The notes: generated by a model from the sequence alone, not told the origin. 64,000 bases of DNA from Lates calcarifer (GCF_001640805.2 NC_066842.1:25111894-25175893); one strand, 5' to 3'; positions 49,079 through 62,965 are shown, counted from the first letter of the stretch. Translations and numbers: made by a program.

Positions 49079-52000
49079 ATGTCAGCAGGAGATCAGAAGC
49101 ATGGTGGTGACAAACCAGAAGGTAATGGGACACACACACTGACCACACATGCACACACACACACACGGGTTGACAGCATTGCTATAATACAGCCAACACC
49201 CATGTCTTCTTCTAAAGTCTCTGAATGGTTAGAGACAAACCAAATCTAGTGCAGGACAGTGTGCTGCTTCTCTCTGAGAGAAATGAATGAACTCCTCAGT
49301 ATCCATCATTCAGCAATCAGGTTTAGAGTGATGTACTGATTTTGAGTGGCGTTTGATTTCATATTGAACATCTGCAGGTCAGTGCCATCTAGGCCGGTGT
49401 GATAAAGGTTCCTCTCTGATTACAGCCACAGAAAAACAGGCTGAGACATCCTGAGTGTAAAAACAAAAACAAAAGAGGTCTGGGCCGTCTGTTTGAATAG
49501 AAAGTTTTAGTGTCCCCTGGTGGTCCAAATGTGATTCTGAATAGTTGAGAAAACTATGTCACCATAAGGTCCATTTAGTAGTTCTTGTGGCACTTTCAGT
49601 CTCATCATATGACCTTCATCAGCAGATGGTTACTGCTTTGAGAAAAATAAAAATTTGAACTCCTGGGGCCACTTGGTAGAAGTGCCATCTGCTGATAAAG
49701 ATCATGTGATATGATGGAAAGCTCCACAACCACCTTCTTAAATTACTTCTCTACCCTGACGGGGGGTGAAGAAAATTGTGAGTATTTGTTTTTTTCTGAA
49801 GTGAAAGAGCCCAATTTAAAAGGATAATCCTTTGAGTAAGTCTTTGACTTGTATAAAGCTGCTGGATTTTGGAAAGACTGATTAACAAAAGCAACAGAGG
49901 CTGAGATATTCTGACTTTTAGGGTCTGGTATGAGTCAGGTTCCAAAATCTCTGAGGCCTACACTTCCCATAATGCAACTTGATCTTCTGTGTTCAACATG
50001 ACTAGAAAATTAGTGTTAACATCCATCACCAGTATTGATAACAATAATATTAGCGTAGTTCCCCTTTTAGAAAGATGCACTGAACATTAGCATTAAATAA
50101 GCTAAAAACTGGTTTGTTGTGTTGTCATCATCATGACCAGATGGTCTCCATACCAGACCGCCATTACAGCAGAGTGCTCAGTGAGTGACTGCTGCACTGT
50201 CCTCTGTGCTGTTGTGTCATTAACTGTGCTGTGGCAGCAGCATATTACATGACACTCATCACTTTCCTGAATGTTCTGAGCTCTGCTGATGACGTTTCAG
50301 ATTTAGACTCAGTAAGAGAAAGCAGAGTGTCCCATAACCTTCTCTGAGACAGAGACAGTCCTGTTTGTGTAATTGAGACGTCCAAACACACACTTCCATG
50401 TACACCTATCTTTGTGGGCTCCCGTCAGTGATATAGTGCATTCTTTAGCCCCTTACCCTAACCTTAACCATCACAACTGAAGTCTAACACTAATTGAACC
50501 TAATTCTAACCCTAACCTTAAAACCAAGTCTTTAATACTCTGAAAGCCATTTAAACTAGTGGGGTTGAGCATTTTGGTCCCCACAAAGCTGTTGGACCCC
50601 ACAAATACTGTAAAACAAGCCATGAATTATTATATTCACCAGGATATCACACTCACAGCATCTTAACTTTTGGTGAGAAAAGTCTGTGACTGTCAACTAA
50701 TCTTTCAACCCTAAAGTCACAGAGAGACTGCTCTGTGCTGGTGACCCAGCGCATTACTCTCTGCTGAGTCACTAACCAGTACATTATTCAGTTAAGACCA
50801 ATTAAGTTGTGTAATTCAAATGGAGGCACCATCATGTGACGGCGATGGCTGCTCAGCTCCCCGTCTCGCTGACTAACAGATGAGAAACGATATCCTGCTT
50901 ACCTGACTGACAACACAGCCTCAGTTCTCTCTGCTATAAAAATATTCTCTCCATTAGGACACAGAGATATGTTTGACTCAGACTGTTCAGCATATCCCAT
51001 TCCCTAAACATCGATATCAGTGCTGTTTAGTGTGTTCATAATTGTCTCTTTTTATGGGGGTGATATAGTTGTTAGCTCAACAGTGAGCGGTGAAAACATG
51101 GCAGAGCTGGGAGGACATTTGGGGACAATAATGGGAGCAGAACAAAATCAGGGTGTACGTTTCTTGAGCTGGTAAATGAGAGAAAAATAACAGTAAGCAA
51201 CATAACAAAAATAACATAATTACTCCTGATAGTAATCTTCCCATCTGGGAACAAGCTTTATCACAAATCATAATTCACTGGATTTTTGTGTTGTTTTTTT
51301 TCCACCAAATGTTTCTTTGAGGCAGAGTTGCTGAAATAATGACACTGGCTGAGTCAGTGAAACCTCATTTTACAGATAACCAGGCCACTTTTCTCTCATT
51401 GGGAAGGTTGTGCTCCAGATATAAAGGCCTGATGGTTGTATAATCTGAGATTTTAAGGTTTTCTTTAAATACCTGATGGTTTGATGGTTTCCTTGTTGAA
51501 TTTTACAGAAAACATTTCCCAATGTTTGATGTCCTTCTTTTGTTTCTATGGCTTTAACCTGCCTCAAGAAAAAAAATACCTGTTCCTTCTCTTCGCCCTG
51601 CAGCCATTACTCTGTGAATATGCAGCAGTATCTAATCTTAAGGTTTTGTGCAGGGTTGTCTTTTATTGCTTATGTCAATATTCTTATATTCTCTGTCATA
51701 TTAATGACTATGTGGTGCCAATGGTGACCATCTCTGTGGACGCTGAGAAAACCTTTGACAGGGCTGAATGGAATCATTTAGTGTCTGTTGTGTCTAGATT
51801 TAATTTTGATTCTGAACTAATATTTTACTCCTTTCAGACAGACCTGGCTGGGCCACAAAGAATCTTTCTCCCATTACACCACTGTGGAGAAATCCTGTTT
51901 GTTTAAACTTTTAAATTAGAGAAGACAGAACATAGAATGAACTCTGAGGTGACTTTTCTTTGTGTCGGAGCTGTAACAAGCATAAGGGATATTTCATCAT

Positions 52001-55000
52001 ATGTTGTGATCCTGCAGTGTGTTACAGTCCTTTTGGAGTCTTGAAATTGACAGGATATCTTTGTGTCAACATTTTGATGTTCCACTGTCACCTGACCTTT
52101 GTCTTCTCAGCACAAGCAAGTCAGGACCCTTGGGATAAGATAAGATAATATATCATCTGTGTTATCAGTTTGGTTTCTTTAGACAAAATGTCTGTCTCTT
52201 TATGGTGTCTGGAACCTTTAAAAAAATCACTAAAAGGATAAAATATTTAAATCATTTTGTGAACATTACACTGCAGGATTCAAAACACTGCCCTGACTTT
52301 GCTTCCTGTATCTCTCTGACAGACAAGGTGTCAGCGGTGGAGGTATGGCCAGAGGTGGAGAGGGCTGAGTGTTTGGCCCGCGGTGCTGCCCTGAAGTGGG
52401 CGTCAGGTGTTTTCTGTCAGCCCGAACATCTGGAGAGACTGAGCCAGTACAGGAAGAGAGAGAGTCAGAGGACTGCTTCCATACACACCAGACTCAAGGT
52501 GACAACACATCAGAACACACACAGACACACATACAGAGATGTTAAGACAAACAAATGATACAGAAAGATCACAGTTTATTTACTGGTCTCATGAATAACA
52601 ACCATGCACTTGAATCCCTGCTATTAGTGACTCAGCACTACTTTATTTCTGGTTGTCCGTCATGTCCTTCCAGTCCATGGTCCAGTCATACCTGGAGGGG
52701 GTAGGCTGGGGTCTGGAGCAGCTCCAGGAGGCCAAAGCTGAGCTGAGAGAGGTGTCACATGCCTTGAAGAAAGCAGCACTGGAATCCAACCAAAATGCAG
52801 AGGGGGTGAAGTCTCTGGACAGGCTGAGAGAAGTGTCAGTCAACCACTGTCAGCTCCTCGCTGCTGTCAGCAACTTACCACGACTTTACTCTGGTGAGAT
52901 GCTGCTTTGTGGACACACAGGCTTCAAAATCTGCCAGTCATTATGAATCAGTTTCCTTTTTAATTTACAGTAACACAGTATATTTGTTCTACATGGGTGA
53001 AAATAGGGTCTTATGAGGAAAAGAAACTGTTTCATTCATTTTTGGGAATAGAAATTATTTTTGTTCTAATACACTTTTAAAAAATTGTCTAAAAAAACAA
53101 TGAAAATCTGGCAACAAGGGCACCAGAAAAAACACATTAAAATGCAGCAGAACGCTGTGACTAAAAAAATTATTGGTCGCACCTAAAATACAGTACATAC
53201 CTGTTATTTTACAGTTAGAGCTCTTCTCTGCCAAGGTAAGTATTGTCATTTAATGAAAAAAATAAACATAATAGAACATAAAAATAGCACATATAGAATA
53301 GTAATCACCTTTAAATGAGAGATGAATGTTAAATTACAGATTATCACCCAAAGAATGATGCAGAAATACCATAAATATTATGAACTGAAAAATTAAATTC
53401 TCTGAATATCGTTCACAGTTTTTCACTGTTTTTTACATGAATGGCATGTAAATATTTTTCCACATGATTCTACTAAATATTATTTGACAAAATAGGGAAA
53501 AAAGCTTGAAACAACATTACTGTTTAAGTTACAGTTTAAAAAGGTTTTAAAACATCAGTTTTTTACAGTGTAGTGTCAGTGATGTCCTGTTGTATTCAGG
53601 AGCTAAAGGATGTAATTGCCTTAATCCTACTGTACCTACTGTATGAGTGAATGATATAGACTTAAAGAGCATTCTAAATATATTGTACAGGCAATATAAT
53701 GGGATCCAATACATCAGTTCTGCAATAAATGCCACTTTTATGAAGTGTTTAATTTGACATTATATCAGAAAAGAAATCATGAGTTTATGGGGCTGGTTTT
53801 ACTTTTTATCCTGAAATGTCAGATTTTTATAGATGTGTAAAATAAAGACAAAGTTGGTCTCCGTACTAACAAACATCTAAATGTCAACATTTTCTAATAT
53901 AAGTGCAGTTTAATGTGTTTACATCTGCTACACAGTCAAAACAGAGTCTGTTCTTTATCTCATTTCTTTTACCCACTCATTCTGATTCTGTGTAGAACCA
54001 CAGAAGAACAGAAATGTTTCTGGCTCTACAACTCTCACAGCTAGTTATGCTATAAAACAGAACATTTTCTGCTGGAAACTAAAATGAGTAACCTCACTGT
54101 TTAATAGCCTCAAGCAGCAGCAAGAGGTTGCATAAATTGTTGACAGTTGGAGGAATTAAAGTTATCCCTCCTTCCCCCCTCTCTTGGCCCTTTGCAGTGC
54201 GTAGCATGGTGTTGGAGACTGAGCGTCTGGTGGAGTCCCGGAGGCTCCTGGAGGCCCACGCCAGGCTAATGGATCTGGAGCGCTGGCAGGACGACATCCT
54301 GTGGCAGCTCCATGGAGCTGCTGGGATGGCAGGAAGTCCGCTCAGCACCGAGGACCAGGAGGTGGTGGCCAAGTATTTCTCTGGTGTTGGGCAGCTTGTG
54401 GACGCCCTGGGTGAGGAAATCCTCAGTTCACTCAGCCAGTTTAACTCATTCAAAAGCAAAACATACAAAACAGTACAGCATATATGTATGACACTGTTAC
54501 TGTAGTTTATTGACACATATTTTTGTTTGGTGCATTGCACTAATAAAACATATATTATTAGAATATAGGAATAAATCAAATACAAAACATACAGTGAATG
54601 AAAGAATAGAATATATATATATAAAAATCTATATGTGTCCAGAATGTTGTAAGATGTTGATGACTCAGGACTAAGGCGAGGTAACAGTTCTCTTTGCACC
54701 AACCAAACTGTTCCTACAGTTTCTAGTCTCGAAAACTATCAAGTACTGAAAACTGATTGTTGATTGTCAACATTAAACACATTTGAGAAGTTTGCCTATA
54801 ATTTAAAAAATATTGTATTATCATTTTGTCATTGTGATAAATTACACTATATGATTGTTTCTCAGTTTAGATCCAACATGTAGCTTTTAATTAGATATGG
54901 CTGCATTTATTCAGCTCCACCCAGTCGCTTTTTCTTTTTTTTAAGGTGATGGAAGCATCAAAAAGTCCAAAATGACAGAAAAGTTCTCTACACACTTAAA

Positions 55001-55988
55001 CCCATGCAGCGTTTTCACTTAATCATTTTCAATCTTCACATTAAAATCAAAATTCAGATCAAACTCAGACTCATCCTCTGCTAAAGAATTGAGATTTCAA
55101 CAAGCTTGGATAAAAGTTAATGTGTTTTTTTTTGTTGTTGTTGTTGTTTGTTTGTTTTTTGCCTATTGAGAGCAACAAAACAAGCTCCTAACACCACACT
55201 GACTGAAGTTCCCCTTGTAATGGTGAAACTTCTTGTCAGACAGTTTCCTATTTACACGTCCAGCAGACACAGGGTGATATTAGCATTCATCTGCCTGTTT
55301 AACTGTGTGTAAATGTTGCAGCAAATTGTGGTGGTGGATTATGGGAAACTGAGAGTGTTAGTATCAGCAGCATTAATGAAAAAGATCCTCACATCCTCAA
55401 CATCCACCCTGTCACTGCAGGTAAGGAGCTGTGGGCGGTGGTGAGCAGTGGTCTGGCTCTGGCCCGACAAAACCCCACACCATTTGTATCAGCAGTGAGG
55501 ATAGTGGAGCGGGAGGAGGCCCTGGACCAAGCTCTCCTAGAGGAGAGGGGGGGAACCGGAAGCAACAGCAGGCCCTTACCTCCTGGACGACCTCGCTGCT
55601 GGAGAGCGTGCTTCTTCCAGGTCAGCATCAGCTCATACACCTCACCTGTTACTACGTTTCTCCTAAGTTTCTGATCTGTGCGTTACATTCTGTCCTCTGT
55701 CACATCTCCTGCCCGTCAGGTACTAGAGGAGGCAGTTTCTGCGCGGTTTCGTAGTGTCTCCTACCTGCACACGCGTGGTCCGGGTCTGGCAGGCCACCTC
55801 TCTGCTCTCCAGCACGCTACAATGACTGACCTGGCCACTGTCCGCCACCTGCTGGAGCACTGTGTCCCACCACACTATCATCTAACAGGGGCTTACCTGA
55901 GAGCCAGCCATCGCTGTTTACAAACTCACCTGGCACAGGTGAGTGATGTGACAGAGATAAACCATGATATGTCTTTTTACTATGTAGA

Positions 55989-56025
<37 letters not shown>

Positions 56026-56186
56026 ATCAAGTGAAACTGTTGACAGCTTCTCTATACACATGTAAGTGATATTTGTGGCCTAGGTTAGCAGCTGGGACCT
56101 GGAGAGTGGTGAGATCTTTGCTGTGCTTAACTGGGTGCTCCACATCTACAACAGGTGACGTCAATGACCTGCACTGATTCTGTACT

Positions 56187-56238
<52 letters not shown>

Positions 56239-59200
56239 CACGCTTGTGTGTGTGTGCACAAGATCGTTTTACAGGAGAGTTGATCTTCACTCAATCAAAT
56301 AGTTCAGCATGAACTTGAAAATCACTTTGACTCAGTAGGACGGACTTTTAGTGTGGTGAAAAGTAACTAAGTATATTTACTCAGATACTGTACATAAGTA
56401 CAATTTTGAGGTACCTGTACTTAAGTTGAGGTTTTTTTTGTTTTTTTTTTTTACTACTTTATACTTCTACTCCACTACACCTCAGAGGAAAATATTGCAC
56501 TTTCTATTCCACATACATTAGACAGATTGTTATTAATTATATTTCAGGTTAAAATTTTACACAGTGGATAACATAACAAACTTTTAAGGTACAACACATT
56601 GTCAAAGATTTAACCAGTGGTTTCCAAACGTTTTGGTGTCTGACGTCCGGTGTGTAGTCAGGGTCACACCTCAGATGTCTTTGTTTGTTAACAGCTTCAC
56701 TAAACAGTGATTTTTCCTCTAAATTTCTCACATGGTTTGATTTTAGGAAATGTTCTAGTGATCCAATATCTCAGCAAAAATTAAAGATTAGAGAAAAAGC
56801 CCAGAAACTGAAAACAGATTTGTGGACTCAGAACTTTGTTTTTTTCTTTTTTTCTCTCCCATGAATCATCTGATGACTCCTCAGATTTATCTGCTGTCCC
56901 TGTCTATAAACCTGCTCCACCTCCAGCAGCTACAACAGTAACATGCTGCTACACACTGACGCTTCACTATTAATCATCTAATGATGTCGATATAATAATA
57001 TATCAGACAGAGGGACCAAAGCAGTACTTTTACTTCAATACTTTCTCTACATTTTGCTGTCTGTATGTTTACTTATCCCATGAAAAGTCTGAGTGTGACA
57101 GTCTTGTTTTGACAGCCCGGACATGATGGGTCATCCAGAGCTGGTAACAGAGATGGAGAAAGAAGAGCTGGGACCTCTCATCTCCACCGAGGGACTGGAG
57201 CAGCTGCAGAACAAATATGTCCAGAGTGTTCGGGTGAGTCCAACACAAATGTTTCTGTATAGAAGCCACAGGGTCCCAACGTAGGTAATATTTTGGGACT
57301 GCTCATTTGAGTTAAACACCCATCACGCTTTGTTCATGAGTATTTGCTTTTTGGAGAGGGGTGTGTGTGTGCCTGCGAAAATAATTCAAAATCATCTCTG
57401 CAAAAGTCCGGACTCTGGAATATTAAGAAAAGTGGAGTACAATGGTGTCATTCGAGTACATTCAACATCTGTTTCCATGTTGTTGTGGTTGTAGAAGAGT
57501 GTGTCAGAGTGGATGCACAAAGCTCTGCAGGTGGAGCTGCAAGACTGGCAGAGAGACCAGGAACCAGACACAGACCATGAAGGTTTCTACCAAACCAGCC
57601 TGCCTACCATCATTACACAGGTACTACTAAAAATACAACCACACACACACACACACACACATGCCTTTGATTCATCTGAGCTTGTCAGCTCAGCTGTGAT
57701 TAACTGAAGAGTGAAATTGTCTACACACAAGTGATGGAGATGAGAGATGCTGGAGTTCAGGCTGAAAAGTGAGATTCATCTCATCTAATCTAATGGAATC
57801 ACAGTAATGGTCTCCATCCCCTGTCCACTGCCTGGACTCACAGTTTGTAATGACATTATGTGCTTATTGCTTCTTTAAACTGAATTTACTTTACTCCTGC
57901 TTCTCCTTTTAAACTTTCAGACTCTGTAGCCACTGTCCAGCACTGCAGCACGAGCCTGAGGTAGCTCATACCATATCATACTTTATTATGTTGTGTGGAC
58001 TTGTTTTGTTTGTGGGACTGTAATAGATGCTGGAGGAGAACGCCCGCGTGGCTCTGATGATCGGAGAATCCCTACGAGATCAGACCATACAGATGGGACT
58101 GTATGAGATGGAGAACCTCCTGAACAGGTGTGTGTTTGTGCGTGTTTTTCTTGTGATTTACCTTCACATACCTGCATCCTGTTTTATTCTCAGCTGCTTT
58201 GGGCAGCTCACCTTTCATTTACCCTCATGTTTTCCCATCTTTACCTCCAGGTTTCGGGAAGCGCTGGTGGAATTTGGGAGAGAGCATCGCAGGGATCCGA
58301 GCAACAACAAAAACAAGTTCTACCTCCACTATCTGCTGGCCTCCATCAGCAACTGTATCATCCTCAAGTAAGATTATGGCAGAGAATGAACCAGAGTGGA
58401 TTAATATCCTGTTAGCCAGTATAACAAGCATTAGTGTTTTCTACAGTCTCCTCTCAATATACAGTCCGTGCAGCTGGGAAAGACTCTGAGTAGAATCTGC
58501 TCTTCCACTCAGAGAAAAGGGAAGTTCTCAGTTCCTGTAACAAGGTTATCATGTAGATAATTTGTTCCTTAATGAATAATCATCTATCCAGTTAAGGTGG
58601 TGCTGTTTATCTAGTGTTCCTCTCATAATGATAGGAAAAATAATTTCAGGAGACCCAGATGACAACAAAATTAAGTCTGAATAAAAATCAGGCACAGGTC
58701 ATAGTTCAAATCTCTTTGTAGGTTTGTAGGAAGTTCAGTGCCCTCTTGTGTCCAATGCAGGAAGTCCACAGAGAGCCTGCAGCAGCAGCAGTCGTCCCGA
58801 TTGGCGGGCCAGTTCTCTCGGACTCCTCCCAACCCACTGGCAGCTCTGGACCGGGCGGTGAGGCGGGCTTGTCGCCTGGTGATGGATCAGCTCCTGTTGG
58901 ACCTTCAGCCTCTCCTCCCGGGCCTGCTGACCCGACCCTGGCTGGTCCAGGGAGACCCCACACCCAAACTCTGCCAGGTTCTGGAGCGTCACCTGGACCT
59001 GTACGGCCGCGTTCGGCCTCCCTGCCGACAGGTCAGAGCTTCTCTGATTCCACCACCTGCAGTGATCTATTCACTGATGCAAATTAAAGTTTATATAAGT
59101 GTTATATATATACAATAATAATACTCATGTTGAATCTAATCAGTGGTTCAGGTTTGATAACTTAGTACTCACCAAAGAATTTACAATACATATAAAATCA

Positions 59201-60585
59201 ATCATACTGCTTTAAAATAGCCATCATATTGGAGGATAATAATACTGATTTACCAGTTTTACTGTAATGTTTTGGTGCAGGTCTTTGGTGGACGCATAAG
59301 AGCATGTTTCATAGCAATCTATCAGGTTTACTGGGCATCAAAATAACAAGATGATGGTGTCAAACTTAAACCCAAATCAACAAACCTATTTAGGTATGGT
59401 CAACACCCACTGATCTTATATTTGTGTCTGCAGCGTCTGCAGGAGGAGGCCCAGTGGCTAATGGTGGTAGAGTACGTCAGGGCTCTGATGCAGAAGAGGC
59501 TGGTGTGCCGCAGCGCCGAGGAGAGGAGGCAGCTCGCCCAGCAGATGGTTCAGGATGACCAGCTGTACCGGGAAATCTTCCATGGCCTGGTGAGCATCAT
59601 TAATGTAAAAACATCTTCACAGTCACCTTGCATTTACTGGAGCTGTGACGCTTCAGAAATGTTCCTCGTTAATACGTCCCAGCCCTTTGAAGTGTTGTGT
59701 CTGATGTGAATATGTGTCAGTGTCACATTCATCTCTCATATGATAGAAGTGCTGGGGTTTGATTGATTTAGTAAATAAATCAATACTACATTGACCTTGG
59801 AAAGTCTGGAAATGAACGCATTCTATCACCTGACTCTACATTAATGAACAATATTATCTTAAATCATTTTTGTAATTTACTACAGAGTTTTACTGTTTTA
59901 GAAGTTTAAAGCCGATTTAAGTGAAGTACAGGTTTGACACTGATTTGTGTGAATAAAAATATAATATCTGCATCATCTGCACAAAACAGCAGCTCAGTCA
60001 GAGAACCTGTGTTTGTATCAGCTTTTACAATCCAATAATCAGTCGAAACTCAGGTGTGTAACTGTGTGCTTGGGCAGGAGGGTGAGGGGTCAGTGCCTGA
60101 GGTGAACCCTTTAACCTTACTACCCGTCCTGGCTGACTTCATCCGACTCAAAGACCCCAGCATGCTCACTCTGGAAGTGTCAGGACTTGCAGCCAAATAC
60201 CCCGACATCAGGTAAACTGACCTCACCTGCTCTCCACCCACTGTCACATGCCCTTCAGCTGACCCTGTTTGATGTGTAGTTGTTGAAATATAGTTCCGAT
60301 CCTTCTTGCAAAATTAGAATGGTATTTGTTTTCACTCATGGGAACCATTAAAATGTAAAATAAAATATGTATAAAGTCATGTTTTTCTGTCCCACCAGTG
60401 AGGAGCATGTGTCTGTGCTGCTGGACATTCGTGGTGATGTCTCCAGGGACATCAGAGGGGCTGTGCTGGACTTGCTGGAGCAGAGCGCCCCCCCTCTGCC
60501 AGCAGGATACCGACCCATCTTCACTGACATCCTGGTGCCTCCCTCTACCATGGCCTTCTGTCTGCCCACTGCCAAGTGTGCATGA
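49079..60585 (+). CDS. exoc3l1: Exocyst complex component 3-like 1, 15 coding exons, complete
   Basis: SEC6-family protein related to the exocyst tethering subunit EXOC3, acting in vesicle docking and exocytosis. Exons: 49079-49121, 52323-52498, 52674-52893, 54198-54410, 55421-55620, 55720-55938, 56084-56154, 57116-57233, 57495-57620, 58027-58127, 58251-58367, 58761-59031, 59434-59589, 60078-60211, 60399-60585. All phases agree and give 783 residues; human EXOC3L1 is 746. Diagnostic blocks: WPEVERAECLARGAALKWAS, RLKSMVQSYLEGV, a DLESGEIFAVLNWVLHIYNS helix, MLEENARVALMIGESL, and ISEEHVSVLLDIRGDVSRDI near the end. The start MSAGDQKHGGDKPE was chosen because it alone joins in phase to exon 2 at 52323. 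A second ATG at 49101 would need an acceptor at 52327. Confidence 0.92.
50400..50622. repeat. Teleost CCCCACA-ended MITE-like repeat with CCTAACC-like core
   Basis: TTTGTGGGCT... to GGACCCCACAAATACTG, enclosing CCTTACCCTAACCTTAACCATCACAAC and further CTAACCCTAACC-like units. The arrangement is common in ray-finned fish. It resembles telomeric repeat only superficially. It lies in exoc3l1 intron 1. Confidence 0.55.
51721..51840 (+). mobile_element. Fragment of an L1-type LINE reverse transcriptase
   Basis: A plus-strand frame reads SVDAEKTFDRAEWNHL followed by a hydrophobic stretch. This is the conserved DAEKAFD(R)xEW motif of L1-clade ORF2 reverse transcriptase. The rest of the 141-codon frame around it (51481-51906) is degraded. 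It lies in exoc3l1 intron 1 and is a dead remnant. Confidence 0.6.
56185..56260. repeat. (TC)n(TG)n microsatellite in exoc3l1 intron 7
   Basis: About 35 bp of alternating TC followed by TG repeats, immediately after the donor of exon 56084-56154. Smaller dinucleotide tracts lie nearby: (AT)n at 55993-56021 and (CA)n at 57640-57660. Confidence 0.85.
56355..57063. mobile_element. Teleost repeat with AAGTACTTTTACT-type ends in exoc3l1 intron 7
   Basis: It starts AAAAGTAACTAAGTATATTTACTCAG and CTACTTTATACTTCTACTCCACTACA and ends GCAGTACTTTTACTTCAATACTTTCTCTACATTTTGCTG. These are the two inversely related ends of a very common teleost DNA-type repeat. No transposase frame is present. Exon 57116 starts about 50 bp after its right end. 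Confidence 0.55.
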
Positions 60586-61139
60586 CTATAAGAACATAAA
60601 CTTAAATTTTTCACATTAAGATCAGGTTGGATCTGAATCTTAGATGGATCTTCAGGCCGGATCCCCTCAGCCTGACATTAGCAGAGAAATGCAGGACCGA
60701 GCAAAAAAAATGCTGTTGGATCTGCTCCTGCTGTGTTTCAAGTTGACAGAGGCCAACTCTTTATTTATCCAGGGAGCATCAGCTAAGTTCTGTTGTTGTT
60801 GTTTGTCTGAATTTATGAGCCCCTGTGGCTGGTTTGGTAACGAGGGCTCCTTTAATGCCTTAAAAATATCACTGGTAAACCAATATCTTCTTCCCTGTCA
60901 CAGGTTGTGTTTCAGCTATTTGTGGCACAGATTTAAAGCTGCATAAATCAGCTTTTAAACAGCAAGAATAGCAACTATAAAGTTTTCTTCTTCTCACTCA
61001 GAAATCATGTAAAATGTCATTAGTAAACTGTACATGGCACTCTTTATGTTGCTAGGTTTATGATGATTAATGAGGACGGTGCAACTTCAAAACAATCTTA
61101 TGTAAGTTTTGCTGAACAGCAGCCTCAAGAAAGAATTAT

Positions 61140-61179
<40 letters not shown>

Positions 61180-62488
61180 GGGTGATTGATAAGTTTGTGT
61201 CCTAATGTAGGAGGACTTGAGTTAAACAGCTCTTGTGCATGCACATGCAGTTCCACTCTTTGAGTGATTATGTTTCAAAAGTGTGTTTGCTGGTGACACT
61301 GAGCTCCTGCATCATCTTGGGGAAGAGGTTGTAGCCTGAGGGGGGGTCACATCAGGTGGACAGGGTGGGAGTTGGACAATATGACTTTATGAAGGCTGAT
61401 GCTGGCCATTTTCTCAGATAGTGACTCAAAGAGTCGATCTGCACGCACATGTTTAACTCTGCTTCGACCTTAAAATTATCATTCACCCCTCATATGTGAA
61501 TCCTAAAACAGTAGCACAAACAGAGAAGAGACAAAGTTGCCAAACAGTTAATGAAGCATTATCGATCACTAGAGGTTTGCTAACATTAACCATCACAACC
61601 CACTAATCATTCCAGAACAAGTACGGCTGTAACAGTAAAACCTCTAAGTGGAGTGGTTTAGTTTGTTGCTTATGAGCTCAACTTTTCATTCAGCAGGTGG
61701 ATTGTACTATTTCCCCTTTCAAAAGCTACATAATGTCACTTTAAAGGCTTAGTTAGTTGTTGTCCACAGTTTTCACTGATAGTACTCTGAGAAATGCTTT
61801 AAGCACAAAAAACAAACATGTCATTCACCTCCACTGTACTTCAGGCAGTTGTAGAAATAATTATTTACTGAAATCTGCAAATTATCATTGAATATAAGCA
61901 ACTCAGAGCCTCTGATAACTTCCTACTGAAGAAACAAACTGTGATTTCCATCAGTTAATGTTGTTTATTTGAGCCTCAGACTCATTGTGTTTGTATTCAG
62001 ACAGAGAGGTCTAAAATTGATCAGAGTAAAACATCATTGTGCTAATTACTGGTATAATGAAGGAAAAAATTACAGCATCATGTAGAAATAGAAGAGAATG
62101 AAGTCCATGAAGTGTACTGATTATTTTACAGTGTGTAACAGATGATAGTTGTATGAGTTAGAGAGTACGGTATGTTTTCAGTGAGGACTCCTGGACTGTG
62201 AACCATCCTACCTGATAAACTCAGGCTGCTAATTCATTACCTATACATCTCTCTTTTTCATTCATCTGTCTTTATATATTTTTATTTTCTCCAAATTCAT
62301 CTTGTGTCATTGTTTATACTGGGTGTTTTTAATCAGCTTTTTAAATATATTTATTGTATTTATGTCATTTCCCTTTTGAATAGTGTTTCCTACTGCTATT
62401 TTAAAGGGTATTTTGCTTTTCGTGGTTTGATGACAATCTTTAAAGCACATTGTAAATGCTGTTAAATAAACGCTGACATGACTGCTTT
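60586..62488 (+). other. exoc3l1: 3' UTR of exoc3l1
   Basis: About 1.9 kb without a gene. The probable polyadenylation signal is GTTAAATAAACGC (AATAAA at 62465-62470). It contains an (AT)n run at 61143-61175 and a MITE just after it. Earlier weak signals may be used instead, so the end is an inference. Confidence 0.45.
61176..61492. mobile_element. 317-bp MITE with long inverted termini, flanked by TA
   Basis: The left end TGAGGGGTGATTGATAAGTT and the right end (inverse TGAGGGGTGAATGATAATTT) are flanked by TA on both sides, the signature of Tc1/mariner-type insertion. The inverted homology extends inward about 80-90 bp: GTTAAACAGCTCTTGTGCATG and ACTCTTTGAGT on the left pair with GAGTTAAACATGTG-type sequence and ACTCAAAGAGT on the right. 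It has no coding capacity. It lies in the exoc3l1 3' UTR, inserted at the end of an (AT)n tract. Confidence 0.75.
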
Positions 62489-62794
62489 AGAAAGTAAACT
62501 GTTATTATCATCAATTATATTATTATTATTATTATCATATGTAATTCCAATAAGAGTATAATATATGGATTAAAAACGTGCCAGTTAGTGATGGTCCTTT
62601 TCACATATTTAGATCAGAAAGTCAAATAGCATGTATAGATATATATTTTATTTCCAAATTAAATTGGAATTTAAATGTAGAATTTTCAGATTTTATATTA
62701 TCGCTGCTACTGTGAAACTAAGGGTAAACTGGGTACTCTTCATTTTATTTCCCCTTAAAAAGCCAAAGTAAAAAAAACAAACAAAACATTTAGA

Positions 62795-62965
62795 CATCAG
62801 TCACGTGATGCAGTGACTCCGTGACGTCTCCGGGAAAGATGGCCGCCTCCGTTGGAACAACGCTGCTCCTGTAATCCAATTTACTTTTAGCAGTGTGTGG
62901 AATATTCTGGTTAAAAAAAAGCAGTTTTTATTTCGCTGTACAGTCAAACAGCAGCTGTGGCAGAG
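62795..62965 (+). promoter_or_regulatory. prmt7: prmt7 promoter and 5' leader with E-box, CRE-like and YY1 sites
   Basis: TCACGTGA (62801-62808) is a palindromic E-box of the USF/MYC type. TGACGTC (62822-62828) is a CRE-like site. AAGATGGCCGCC (62836-62847) matches the YY1 element often found just downstream of the start site in TATA-less housekeeping genes. The ATG inside the YY1 site opens an 11-codon upstream ORF ending TAA at 62872-62874. No TATA box is seen at the expected place. Confidence 0.55.

Noticed and set aside
50453..50535. CCCTAACC-like repeats as interstitial telomeric sequence
   Set aside because: The units are irregular and belong to a common teleost MITE-like repeat with CCCCACA ends.
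54094..54702. 202-codon minus-strand frame
   Set aside because: It is antisense to the exoc3l1 exon at 54198-54410 and has no features of its own; the sense strand matches EXOC3L1.
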